Below, piece after piece: positions 16,282 to 22,713 of a stretch of DNA of 32,578 bases. A program made the translations under genes and the position numbers. Position 1 is the first letter of the stretch. Each line of letters opens with the position of its first letter. Source of the stretch: an uncultured Oscillospiraceae bacterium (GTDB lineage: Bacteria; Bacillota; Clostridia; Oscillospirales; Oscillospiraceae); the NCBI GenBank assembly GCA_900756575.1, contig CAAEKQ010000119.1, forward strand, positions 1 to 32,578, in the 5' to 3' direction. Under the pieces are notes generated by a model, which had not been told where the DNA came from, made no database searches, and saw only the letters and a program-made list of their open reading frames with translations.

Positions 16282-18386
16282 AAGGATACCTCCTGTTCGG
16301 ATTTGCCCTCGGTGTGCATGCGAATCGCTTTCTTTGCACCGAAGGTGGTGGCAATAATCAATTTATCGAAGATATAAAGTACAGCGGGCAGTACCAAAAG
16401 TACCGTGACCATACTGATGATCGCGCCCCGTGCCATCAGGGAGCACAGGCTGCCGATCAGTGCAACGTCGGAGTAAAGGCCAACGCCGAAGGTTGCAGCA
16501 AAGAAGCTCAGGGCCGAAACCATAATCGAAGTAGCGCAGGTGTGAAGGGCGGTTTCCACAGCGTCCTTCTTGGTCTTGCCCAGGGTACGCTCGTGGAGAT
16601 ACCGGTTGGTCATCAGGATGGCGTAGTCTACGGTTGCGCCCAACTGAATGGTACCGATGACAATGGATGCAATGAACGGAAGCTCGGTGCCGGTGAAGCC
16701 CGGGATGCCCATGTTCACGAAGATTGCAAACTCGATCACTGCCACCAGCAGGATGGGCAGCACGAAGGATTTCAGTACCACAGCGATGATGATAAACACC
16801 AGAGCGATGGATACGGAGTTGACCACGGCGAAGTCGTGATCGGTGATGGTGATCAGATCCTTGGTGCAGGGCGCTTCGCCGATGAGCATGGAGCCGTCGT
16901 CATACTTCTTGCAGATGGCCTGGAGCTCGGTGATCTGATTGTTGACCTCCGGGCTTGCGGTGGCGTACTCGGAGCCGATCATCATGAGCTTGTAGTTATC
17001 GCTCTCCAGCATGGAGGTGAGCTCCGAGGGAATGAATTCGTCGGGGATCAGGCTGCCGGTAAGGGAATCAATGCCCAGCACATAGCTCACGCCGTCTACC
17101 TGCTCCATCTCGTCCGCCATCTTGCGGACATCGGTAGAGGAGGTGTCGCTGTCCAGCAGCAGCAGGTGAAGGGCGCCCATGTGGAAGTCATCCCGGATGG
17201 CCTTGTTGGCCTGAGAGCTGTCCAGTTCCTCGGGCAGGGTGGAGTCCAGGTTGTAGTAGACGCTGGTGTGATTGTAGCCGTAAATGGCGGGCACCAGCAG
17301 GATCAGGAAGGCGATCATAAACACCTTATAGTGCTTCATGATGCCGCCGGAGAGACGGCCCACATCCGGGAGCAGGGAGCGGTGGGTGGTCTTTTTAATG
17401 GCCTTGTAGAAGATCAGGATCAGTGCCGGAAGAATCGTGACGCAGCTGATGACACCGAACACAACGCCCTTTGCCATGACGATACCCAGATCCAGGCCCA
17501 GGGTGAAGCTCATGAAGCACAGGGCAATGAAGCCTGCCACAGTGGTCAGGGAGCTGCCCAGCACCGAGGAGAAGGTTGCCGCAATGGCGTGGGCCATGGC
17601 CTCTTCCTTGGTGTCATAATACTGTAGATTCTCCGAGAAGCTTTGCCACAGGAAGATGGAGTAGTCCATGGTAACGCCCAGCTGCAAGACCGCTGCCAGG
17701 GCCATGGTGATGTAGGATATCTCGCCTGCGAAGACGTTGGTGCCCAGGTTATATAGGATTGCCATGCCGATGCTGGCGATGAACAGCAGCGGCAGCATCA
17801 GGGAATCCATGGTGATGGCCAGCACCACACAGGAAAGCAGCACTGCAATCAGAACATAAATGGGTTCCTCCTGCTCGGTGAGATCCCGGGTGTCGGAGAT
17901 GGTGGCCGTCATGCCGCCGATCAGTGCCCGCTTTCCGGCAATCTGTTTCAGCTGGCTTAGGGCCTCCAGGGTTTCGTCGCTGGATGTACCGCCTTTGAAG
18001 AACACCAGCATCATGGTGCTGTCTTCGGTGTTGAATTTATCCAACAGATCGTCGGGAAGAATCTCCTTGGGAACGGACAGGCTTGCGATGCTGTCGTACC
18101 ACAGCACATCTGCAACGCCGTCTACCTTTGTAAATTCTTCCCGCATTTTCGCTACGTCCTTGTCGTCCATGCCTTTCACAACGACCATGGAGTAAGCGCC
18201 TTTGCCGAATTCATCCTGAAGGATCTCCTGCCCAACCATGGTGTCGATGTTATCCGGAAGGTAGGTCAGGATATCATAGTTGACCCGGGTTGCCGCATAA
18301 CCCAGCACGGATGGAATCAGCAGCAGCAGGGCAATGATCAGAACCAGAACCCGGTGCTTTGCGATAAACCGTCCAAACTTTATCAT
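16278..18386 (-). CDS. MMPL/RND-family transporter (YdfJ-like)
   Basis: A 702-residue exporter with two RND repeats. Each half has one N-terminal helix, a large extracytoplasmic domain and five further helices. The proton-relay Asp-Tyr pairs are present in both halves: LGVTMDYSIFLW in the first and LGATVDYAILMTN in the second, as in MmpL-type proteins. The start is ATG at 18386 (MIKFGRFIAKHRV) after GAGGAGG; an upstream in-frame ATG at 18476 would precede the predicted transcription start and is rejected. The family moves lipids, glycolipids or hydrophobic drugs using the proton gradient; the cargo here is unknown. It leads a two-gene operon with the repeat protein and is divergent from a TetR gene, a layout typical of inducible export. 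Confidence 0.92.
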   Translation of the reverse strand: MIKFGRFIAKHRVLVLIIALLLLIPSVLGYAATRVNYDILTYLPDNIDTMVGQEILQDEFGKGAYSMVVVKGMDDKDVAKMREEFTKVDGVADVLWYDSIASLSVPKEILPDDLLDKFNTEDSTMMLVFFKGGTSSDETLEALSQLKQIAGKRALIGGMTATISDTRDLTEQEEPIYVLIAVLLSCVVLAITMDSLMLPLLFIASIGMAILYNLGTNVFAGEISYITMALAAVLQLGVTMDYSIFLWQSFSENLQYYDTKEEAMAHAIAATFSSVLGSSLTTVAGFIALCFMSFTLGLDLGIVMAKGVVFGVISCVTILPALILIFYKAIKKTTHRSLLPDVGRLSGGIMKHYKVFMIAFLILLVPAIYGYNHTSVYYNLDSTLPEELDSSQANKAIRDDFHMGALHLLLLDSDTSSTDVRKMADEMEQVDGVSYVLGIDSLTGSLIPDEFIPSELTSMLESDNYKLMMIGSEYATASPEVNNQITELQAICKKYDDGSMLIGEAPCTKDLITITDHDFAVVNSVSIALVFIIIAVVLKSFVLPILLVAVIEFAIFVNMGIPGFTGTELPFIASIVIGTIQLGATVDYAILMTNRYLHERTLGKTKKDAVETALHTCATSIMVSALSFFAATFGVGLYSDVALIGSLCSLMARGAIISMVTVLLVLPAVLYIFDKLIIATTFGAKKAIRMHTEGKSEQEVSL

Positions 18387-18410
18387 GGATTCGTATGCCT
18401 CCTCAAAAAC

Positions 18411-18492
18411 TGACTTTGAGTCATTTCTTATTTCACAAGGCATTGTACAACAAAAATGACCATTCGTCAATAACAAAAATGACGAATGGTCA
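18411..18492. promoter_or_regulatory. Three TGAC-N5-GTCA dyads, candidate TetR operators
   Basis: Dyads lie at 18411-18423, 18457-18469 and 18480-18492. The last two are exact inverted copies of each other (TGACCATTCGTCA and TGACGAATGGTCA) with centres 23 bp apart; the first is a further 46 bp away. The middle dyad contains the -35 of the MMPL promoter, and the first lies in the MMPL leader just before the ribosome site. This placement fits repression by the divergent TetR protein. Confidence 0.75.
18442..18470 (-). promoter_or_regulatory. Promoter of the MMPL/repeat-protein operon
   Basis: On the minus strand TTGACG (18465-18470), a 17-nt spacer and TACAAT (18442-18447). Transcription would begin near 18435, leaving a ~49-nt leader before the ATG at 18386. 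The -35 lies inside a TGAC-N5-GTCA dyad. Confidence 0.8.
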
Positions 18493-18511
18493 GATTTATT
18501 TCGTTTGGTTC

Positions 18512-18540
18512 TTGCATCATTTGCCGAAATCCGTTATAAT
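18512..18540 (+). promoter_or_regulatory. Promoter of the tetR-family gene
   Basis: TTGCAT (18512-18517), a 17-nt spacer and a perfect TATAAT (18535-18540). The nearest dyad ends 19 bp upstream of the -35, so autoregulation would be indirect or weaker than control of the divergent operon. Confidence 0.78.
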
Positions 18541-18588
18541 GGCTTCAAACGGGGCCGAAATCACGCTTTCGCCCCAGGATTTTAGGGG

Positions 18589-19284
18589 ATGAACACTGCC
18601 ATGGGCAAGGTCGATGACAACAAGAAAATCAAGCTTACCTCTATGCTGGATTCCGCATTTCAGCTGTTTACCGACAAGGGAATTGCAAAAACCTCCATCT
18701 CAGATATTGTGGAATCCTCCGGTGTCGCCAAGGGCACCTTCTACCTCTATTTTAAGGATAAGTTCGACATCCGCAACAAGCTGGTGGTCTATCAGTCCAC
18801 CAAAGTGCTCCGGGAAGCTTATGAAGCCACCATGGAGCAGGAAAGCGCCCTTCCCCTGCTGGAGGACAAGGTGGTCTTCTTTGTGGGCCATGTGCTGGAT
18901 CAGCTCACCGCCCGGCCGGATCTCATCAATCTGATCTCCAAAAATCTCAGTTGGGGTATGCTGAAGCAGGAGGCCAGCCGCCCCCTGACCGAGACCGATG
19001 ACTTTGACCTGATGACCCTGTTTAAGATTACCGCCAAGGACAGCGGCATTCCCGAAAAAAAGCTGGAGATCATGCTCTATATGATCGTAGAAATGGTGGG
19101 CTCCACCTGCTACAGCGCGATTCTGTATCAGGAGCCCTGCGATTTGGAGGAGCTCAAGCCCCATCTGTTCGACACGGTGCGCTCCATTGTCCGGCAGTTT
19201 GTGTCCGATGCCGCCGTGCCCGCCGAATCCGAGGGCGCCTCCCCTGCCAAGCCCGCTCCGGATGAGCCGGAAGCCACGATATAA
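18589..19284 (+). CDS. TetR/AcrR-family transcriptional regulator
   Basis: A 231-residue regulator. The N-terminal helix-turn-helix (~13-65) includes TSISDIVESSGVAKGTFYLYF, the classic TetR signature. Residues ~75-215 form the ligand-sensing helical domain, and the last ~20 residues are a Pro/Ala/Glu-rich tail. The start may be ATG 18589 (AGGAT nine bases upstream, GGGG abutting) or ATG 18601; both leave the DNA-binding domain whole. It is divergent from the MMPL/repeat-protein operon across three dyad operators, so it probably represses that operon until its ligand, perhaps the exported compound or a membrane stress signal, is bound. Its own terminator follows at once. Confidence 0.92.
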   Translation: MNTAMGKVDDNKKIKLTSMLDSAFQLFTDKGIAKTSISDIVESSGVAKGTFYLYFKDKFDIRNKLVVYQSTKVLREAYEATMEQESALPLLEDKVVFFVGHVLDQLTARPDLINLISKNLSWGMLKQEASRPLTETDDFDLMTLFKITAKDSGIPEKKLEIMLYMIVEMVGSTCYSAILYQEPCDLEELKPHLFDTVRSIVRQFVSDAAVPAESEGASPAKPAPDEPEATI

Positions 19285-19293
19285 TATAGAACT

Positions 19294-19325
19294 GTGCCGT
19301 CTGCTTTGTGGGCGGCACTTTTTCT
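19294..19325 (+). terminator. Rho-independent terminator of the tetR-family gene
   Basis: GTGCCGTC (19294-19301) pairs with GGCGGCAC (19311-19318), with one G-U wobble and a 9-nt loop. TTTTTCTT follows. Confidence 0.8.
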
Positions 19326-19338
19326 TGCTCCGCCGCAC

Positions 19339-19368
19339 TTGTACATCCGTCCCGGGACGTGGTATAAT
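19339..19368 (+). promoter_or_regulatory. Promoter of the aldo/keto reductase gene
   Basis: TTGTAC (19339-19344), an 18-nt spacer and a perfect TATAAT (19363-19368) preceded by TGG, an extended -10. The leader to the ATG at 19401 is about 26 nt. Confidence 0.75.
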
Positions 19369-19400
19369 GAACCCAATGAACAAACTGCGAGGGATGCAAT

Positions 19401-20519
19401 ATGAAGGATATCACGGAAGAACTCCGGGGCAAGCTGGGCTTTGGCTGTATGCGTCTGCCCATGGCGGACGGAAATGTGGACATCCAGGAATTTTCCCGGA
19501 TGGTGGACGCTTATCTTGCCGCAGGATTTGACTATTTTGACACCGCCCATGGCTATATCGAGGGCAAAAGCGAGCTGGCCCTGCGGGAATGTCTGACCAG
19601 CCGCTATCCCAGAGACAAGTATTTTCTGGTGGACAAGCTCAGCGGCAGCTTTCTAAACAAGGAAGAAGACGTGGTTCCGTTTTTTGAGAACCAGCTCACC
19701 GCCTGCGGGGTAGAGTATTTCGACCTGTATCTCATGCACTCCCAAAGCGCCCAGGTGTTTGAAAAGTTCAAAAAGCTCCGGTGCTACGAAACAGTGCTGG
19801 AACTCAAAAAACAGGGAAAAATCCGGCATTTCGGCATCTCCTTCCACGATACCCCCCAGGTGCTGGAACAGATTTTAACGGAGTATCCCCAAATTGAGGT
19901 GGTACAGCTCCAGCTCAACTACCTGGACTTTGAGGATCCTGCCATTCAAAGCGGGAAATGCTATGATGTCTGTCGAACATTCGGAAAGCCCGTTCTGGTG
20001 ATGGAGCCGGTAAAGGGCGGGCATCTTGCCAATTTGCCGGAGGACGCGGAACAGCTGTTTTTGGCCCTGAGCGGAGGCAGCCCCGCCAGCTATGCCATTC
20101 GCTTTGCCGCAGGCTTCCCCGGGGTGGTCATGGTGCTGTCCGGCATGAGCACGCTTTCGCAGATGGAGGATAACCTTGGCTTTATGAAAGGCTTCCGCCC
20201 TCTGAGCCTAATGGAACTGAAAACCGTAGCGCAGGCTGCGGAGTGCATTCGCTCCCAAAATCTCATCTCCTGCACCGCCTGCCGCTACTGCACCGCCGGA
20301 TGTCCCAGGCATATTGCCATCCCCGATCTGTTCGCCTGCATGAATGCCCGGAAAAAATATGAGGACTGGAGCAGTCTCTACTATTACGGCGTACATACAG
20401 CCCAGGGCGGCAAGGCGTCGGACTGCATCCGCTGTGGAAAGTGTGAACGCATCTGTCCTCAGCATCTCCCGATTCGACAGCTGCTCAAAACGGTGGCCGA
20501 GACATTTGAAACGGAATAG
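19401..20519 (+). CDS. Aldo/keto reductase with C-terminal 2x[4Fe-4S] ferredoxin domain
   Basis: A 372-residue predicted oxidoreductase. The AKR barrel (~10-275) shows LGFGCMRLP at the start and the catalytic tetrad D47, Y52 (DTAHGY), K79 and H113 (LMHS). The C-terminal ferredoxin-type domain has CTACRYCTAGCP (Cys 291, 294, 297, 301) and CIRCGKCERICP (Cys 342, 345, 348, 352), enough for two [4Fe-4S] clusters. This architecture is common in strict anaerobes, where clusters could pass electrons to the barrel instead of, or with, NADPH. The substrate is unknown. It is monocistronic by appearance: own promoter upstream and another promoter only nine bases after its stop. GAGGG precedes the ATG. 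Confidence 0.92.
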   Translation: MKDITEELRGKLGFGCMRLPMADGNVDIQEFSRMVDAYLAAGFDYFDTAHGYIEGKSELALRECLTSRYPRDKYFLVDKLSGSFLNKEEDVVPFFENQLTACGVEYFDLYLMHSQSAQVFEKFKKLRCYETVLELKKQGKIRHFGISFHDTPQVLEQILTEYPQIEVVQLQLNYLDFEDPAIQSGKCYDVCRTFGKPVLVMEPVKGGHLANLPEDAEQLFLALSGGSPASYAIRFAAGFPGVVMVLSGMSTLSQMEDNLGFMKGFRPLSLMELKTVAQAAECIRSQNLISCTACRYCTAGCPRHIAIPDLFACMNARKKYEDWSSLYYYGVHTAQGGKASDCIRCGKCERICPQHLPIRQLLKTVAETFETE

Positions 20520-20528
20520 TCCCGCTCC

Positions 20529-20557
20529 TTGCGCCAAGTCCGGCGGCATGGTATACT
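20529..20557 (+). promoter_or_regulatory. Promoter of the rimM-trmD-sirtuin operon
   Basis: TTGCGC (20529-20534), a 17-nt spacer and TATACT (20552-20557) with TGG just before it (extended -10). GAGGTAA precedes the rimM ATG at 20585. Confidence 0.7.
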
Positions 20558-20584
20558 ATAGAAAATAATAAACGAGGTAACCAT

Positions 20585-21082
20585 ATGAAAAACAAGTTTT
20601 TAGAGGCCGGTCAGATCGTGAATACCCACGGCATCCGAGGCGAGGTCAAGATCATGCCCTGGTGCGACGGCCCTGACTTTTTGAAGGCATTCCGCACCTT
20701 TTATATTGAGGGCAAACCCTATCAGGTAGAATCCTCCCGGGTACACAAGAATATGCTGCTGTGCAAGCTCAAGGGCATCGACGATGTGTCCGTGGCCCAA
20801 ACCTATAAAAATAAGGTGGTGTCCATTGATCGGGACAGCGCCCCCACCCTACAGGATCGAGTGTTTATCGCCGACCTGATCGGGCTGCCGGTCTATGCAG
20901 ACGGGCAGGAAATCGGCACCTTGAAGGACGTTTATTCCGGCCCCGCCAATGACGTTTATATCGTCAAGGGCCAAAAGGAATATATGATCCCCGCAGTGTC
21001 GGAGTTCTTGGAGGACGTAAACGTGGACGAGGGCTATATCAAGGTTCACCTGCTGGAGGGCATGGCAACGGATGAGAGTTGA
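20585..21082 (+). CDS. rimM: Ribosome maturation factor RimM
   Basis: A 165-residue 16S-processing factor that binds ribosomal protein uS19 and helps assemble the 30S head. The N-terminal RimM beta-barrel begins with the family signature AGQIVNTHGIRGEVKI (8-23). A PRC-barrel-like domain (~92-163) follows, with IADLIGLPVY and a central YMIPAVSEFL. Length matches the family (~165-180). Its end overlaps trmD by 11 bp, indicating translational coupling. The usual upstream rpsP and KH-protein genes are absent here, so the classic ribosomal cluster is split in this genome. Confidence 0.96.
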   Translation: MKNKFLEAGQIVNTHGIRGEVKIMPWCDGPDFLKAFRTFYIEGKPYQVESSRVHKNMLLCKLKGIDDVSVAQTYKNKVVSIDRDSAPTLQDRVFIADLIGLPVYADGQEIGTLKDVYSGPANDVYIVKGQKEYMIPAVSEFLEDVNVDEGYIKVHLLEGMATDES

Positions 21083-21863
21083 TGTACTGACCCTGTTTCC
21101 CGACACCATGAACGCCATTTTCTCCGAGAGCATTCTGGGCCGGGCGCAGAAAAAGGGCATTTTAAGCCTCAACGCACACCAGATTCGGGACTACACCACA
21201 AACCGCCAGAACCAGGTGGACGACTATCCCTACGGCGGCGGTCAGGGCGCGATCATGCAGGCCGACCCGCTGTATCGCTGCTGGTGCGCGGTGCAGGATG
21301 AAATCGGCGGCCACGCTCACACCATTTATATGTCCCCCTGCGGCAAGACCTTTTGCCAGGAGGATGCAAAACGGCTGGCCCAGATGGACAATCTGATCTT
21401 GGTCTGCGGCCATTACGAAGGCATCGACCAGCGGTTCATTGACGAATGCGTGGACGAGGAGATCTCCATCGGCGATTTCGTGCTCACCGGCGGAGAGCTG
21501 GCAGCCATGACGGTGACGGATGCCGTTTGCCGTCTCGTGCCCGGGGTGTTGTCAGAATCCGTCTGCTATGAGGACGAAAGCCACTGGAACGGCCTGCTGG
21601 AATATCCCCAGTATTCCCGGCCCGAGGTCTGGCACGGCATGGCGGTTCCCCCGGTGCTGCTGTCCGGCAACCATCAGCTGGTGGATCGCTGGCGGAAAAA
21701 GCAATCCATCTTCCGTACCCGGGAGCGCCGTCCGGATTTGGCCGAAAAAATCACTCTGCCCCACAAAACCCGGGCGGAAAAGAAATTTATTCACGAGCTG
21801 GAAACCGAATGGGAGGAATATTGTCATGAACGAAGCGGTAAAAACTCTGAAACAGTGGATTGA
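21072..21863 (+). CDS. trmD: tRNA (guanine37-N1)-methyltransferase TrmD
   Basis: A 263-residue SPOUT-class enzyme that methylates G37 of tRNAs using S-adenosylmethionine, preventing +1 frameshifts. The trefoil-knot motifs are intact: YPYGGGQGAIMQADPLY (53-69), LVCGHYEGIDQRF and EEISIGDFVLTGGELAAM. The C-terminal tRNA-binding helical region reaches the stop. The ATG at 21072 lies inside rimM, and the 3' end overlaps the sirtuin gene by 38 bp, so the three genes are co-translated. In many Firmicutes rplS follows trmD; here a sirtuin takes that place. Confidence 0.97.
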   Translation: MRVDVLTLFPDTMNAIFSESILGRAQKKGILSLNAHQIRDYTTNRQNQVDDYPYGGGQGAIMQADPLYRCWCAVQDEIGGHAHTIYMSPCGKTFCQEDAKRLAQMDNLILVCGHYEGIDQRFIDECVDEEISIGDFVLTGGELAAMTVTDAVCRLVPGVLSESVCYEDESHWNGLLEYPQYSRPEVWHGMAVPPVLLSGNHQLVDRWRKKQSIFRTRERRPDLAEKITLPHKTRAEKKFIHELETEWEEYCHERSGKNSETVD

Positions 21864-22557
21864 CGGCTCCGACAACATCGTATTTTTCGGCGGTGCAGGG
21901 GTATCCACCGAATCCGGCATCAAGGATTTTCGCAGCGTGGACGGCCTGTATCACATGACGTTCAAGTATCCCCCGGAGACCATGCTGTCCCACAGCTTTT
22001 TTGAAACCCACACCGAGGAATTCTATGATTTCTACCGGAAGCAGCTGATGCCGCCGGAGGACATCGCCCCCAACGCCGCTCATCTGCGCCTTTCACAGCT
22101 GGAGCAGGAGGGCAAGCTCCGGGCCATCGTCACCCAGAATGTAGATGGGCTCCACGAAAAGGCCGGCAGCAAGGTGATTTTTAATCTCCACGGCTCCATT
22201 TATCAGAACCGCTGTATGCGCTGCGGCAAGCGCTTTGACGGTCTGGAGGGAGCCCGGGTCATTCGGGAAGCCAACGGGATCCCCCGCTGCGACTGCGGCG
22301 GCATCATCAAGCCCGACGTAGTGCTCTATGAAGAAGGGCTGGATCAGGACGTATTGGAGGGTGCGGTGCACGCCATCGCCAATGCGGACGTATTGATCGT
22401 GGGCGGTACCTCACTGACCGTCTACCCCGCCGCCGGACTGATCCGGTATTATCGGGGCAAAAAGCTGGTGCTCATCAACCGGGACGAAACGCCCTATGAT
22501 CGGGAGGCTGATCTGGTGATCCGCGACCCCATCGGTGCCGTTTTTGCACAAATTTAA
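21826..22557 (+). CDS. cobB: NAD-dependent protein deacetylase, Sir2 family
   Basis: A 243-residue sirtuin predicted to remove acyl groups from protein lysines with NAD+. Motifs: GAGVSTESGIKDFR (NAD loop), TQNVDGLH, catalytic His in NLHGS, zinc site CMRC...CDC, and VGGTSLTVYPAAGL. ATG at 21826 is chosen because GGGAGGA lies nine bases upstream; longer in-frame readings would be nested far inside trmD. The zinc module's second pair is spaced CxC rather than CxxC, which occurs in bacterial sirtuins. The 38-bp overlap with trmD ties its expression to tRNA modification genes, though a functional link is not shown. Confidence 0.93.
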   Translation: MNEAVKTLKQWIDGSDNIVFFGGAGVSTESGIKDFRSVDGLYHMTFKYPPETMLSHSFFETHTEEFYDFYRKQLMPPEDIAPNAAHLRLSQLEQEGKLRAIVTQNVDGLHEKAGSKVIFNLHGSIYQNRCMRCGKRFDGLEGARVIREANGIPRCDCGGIIKPDVVLYEEGLDQDVLEGAVHAIANADVLIVGGTSLTVYPAAGLIRYYRGKKLVLINRDETPYDREADLVIRDPIGAVFAQI

Positions 22558-22562
22558 CGTCC

Positions 22563-22600
22563 CCGCTCCGCTCCTTTTTGGGAACGGAGCGGATTTTTTT
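22563..22600 (+). terminator. Rho-independent terminator of the rimM operon
   Basis: CCGCTCCG (22563-22570) pairs perfectly with CGGAGCGG (22585-22592), with partial TCC/GGA pairing inside, and is followed by ATTTTTTT. It closes the operon just after the sirtuin stop. Confidence 0.9.
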
Positions 22601-22609
22601 GCTTGCCAC

Positions 22610-22638
22610 TTTTCAACTGAGACGCGGTGTGGTATAAT
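22610..22638 (+). promoter_or_regulatory. Promoter of secA and the following gene run
   Basis: TATAAT (22633-22638) with TGG before it (extended -10); a weak TTTTCA (22610-22615) at 17 nt. The leader to the secA ATG is ~70 nt and contains a weak imperfect TAGG...CCTA hairpin (about 22650-22676) of unknown meaning. Confidence 0.7.
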
Positions 22639-22713
22639 GTGAAAATTAGGATGGGGTCATTATAGGCACCCTAGCAACAGATGAAAATTACTGTACGAAA
22701 GGACATTATTATA

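Noticed and set aside
13576..16377. A 933-codon open frame on the plus strand rich in Gly, Ala and Cys
   Set aside because: It is the antisense of the heptad-repeat gene; the repeats alone keep it open, and it runs through the MITE-like element.
18387..18476. A 30-residue N-terminal extension of the MMPL protein
   Set aside because: It would start upstream of the mapped-by-sequence -10 and transcription start, and the inner ATG has a strong ribosome site.
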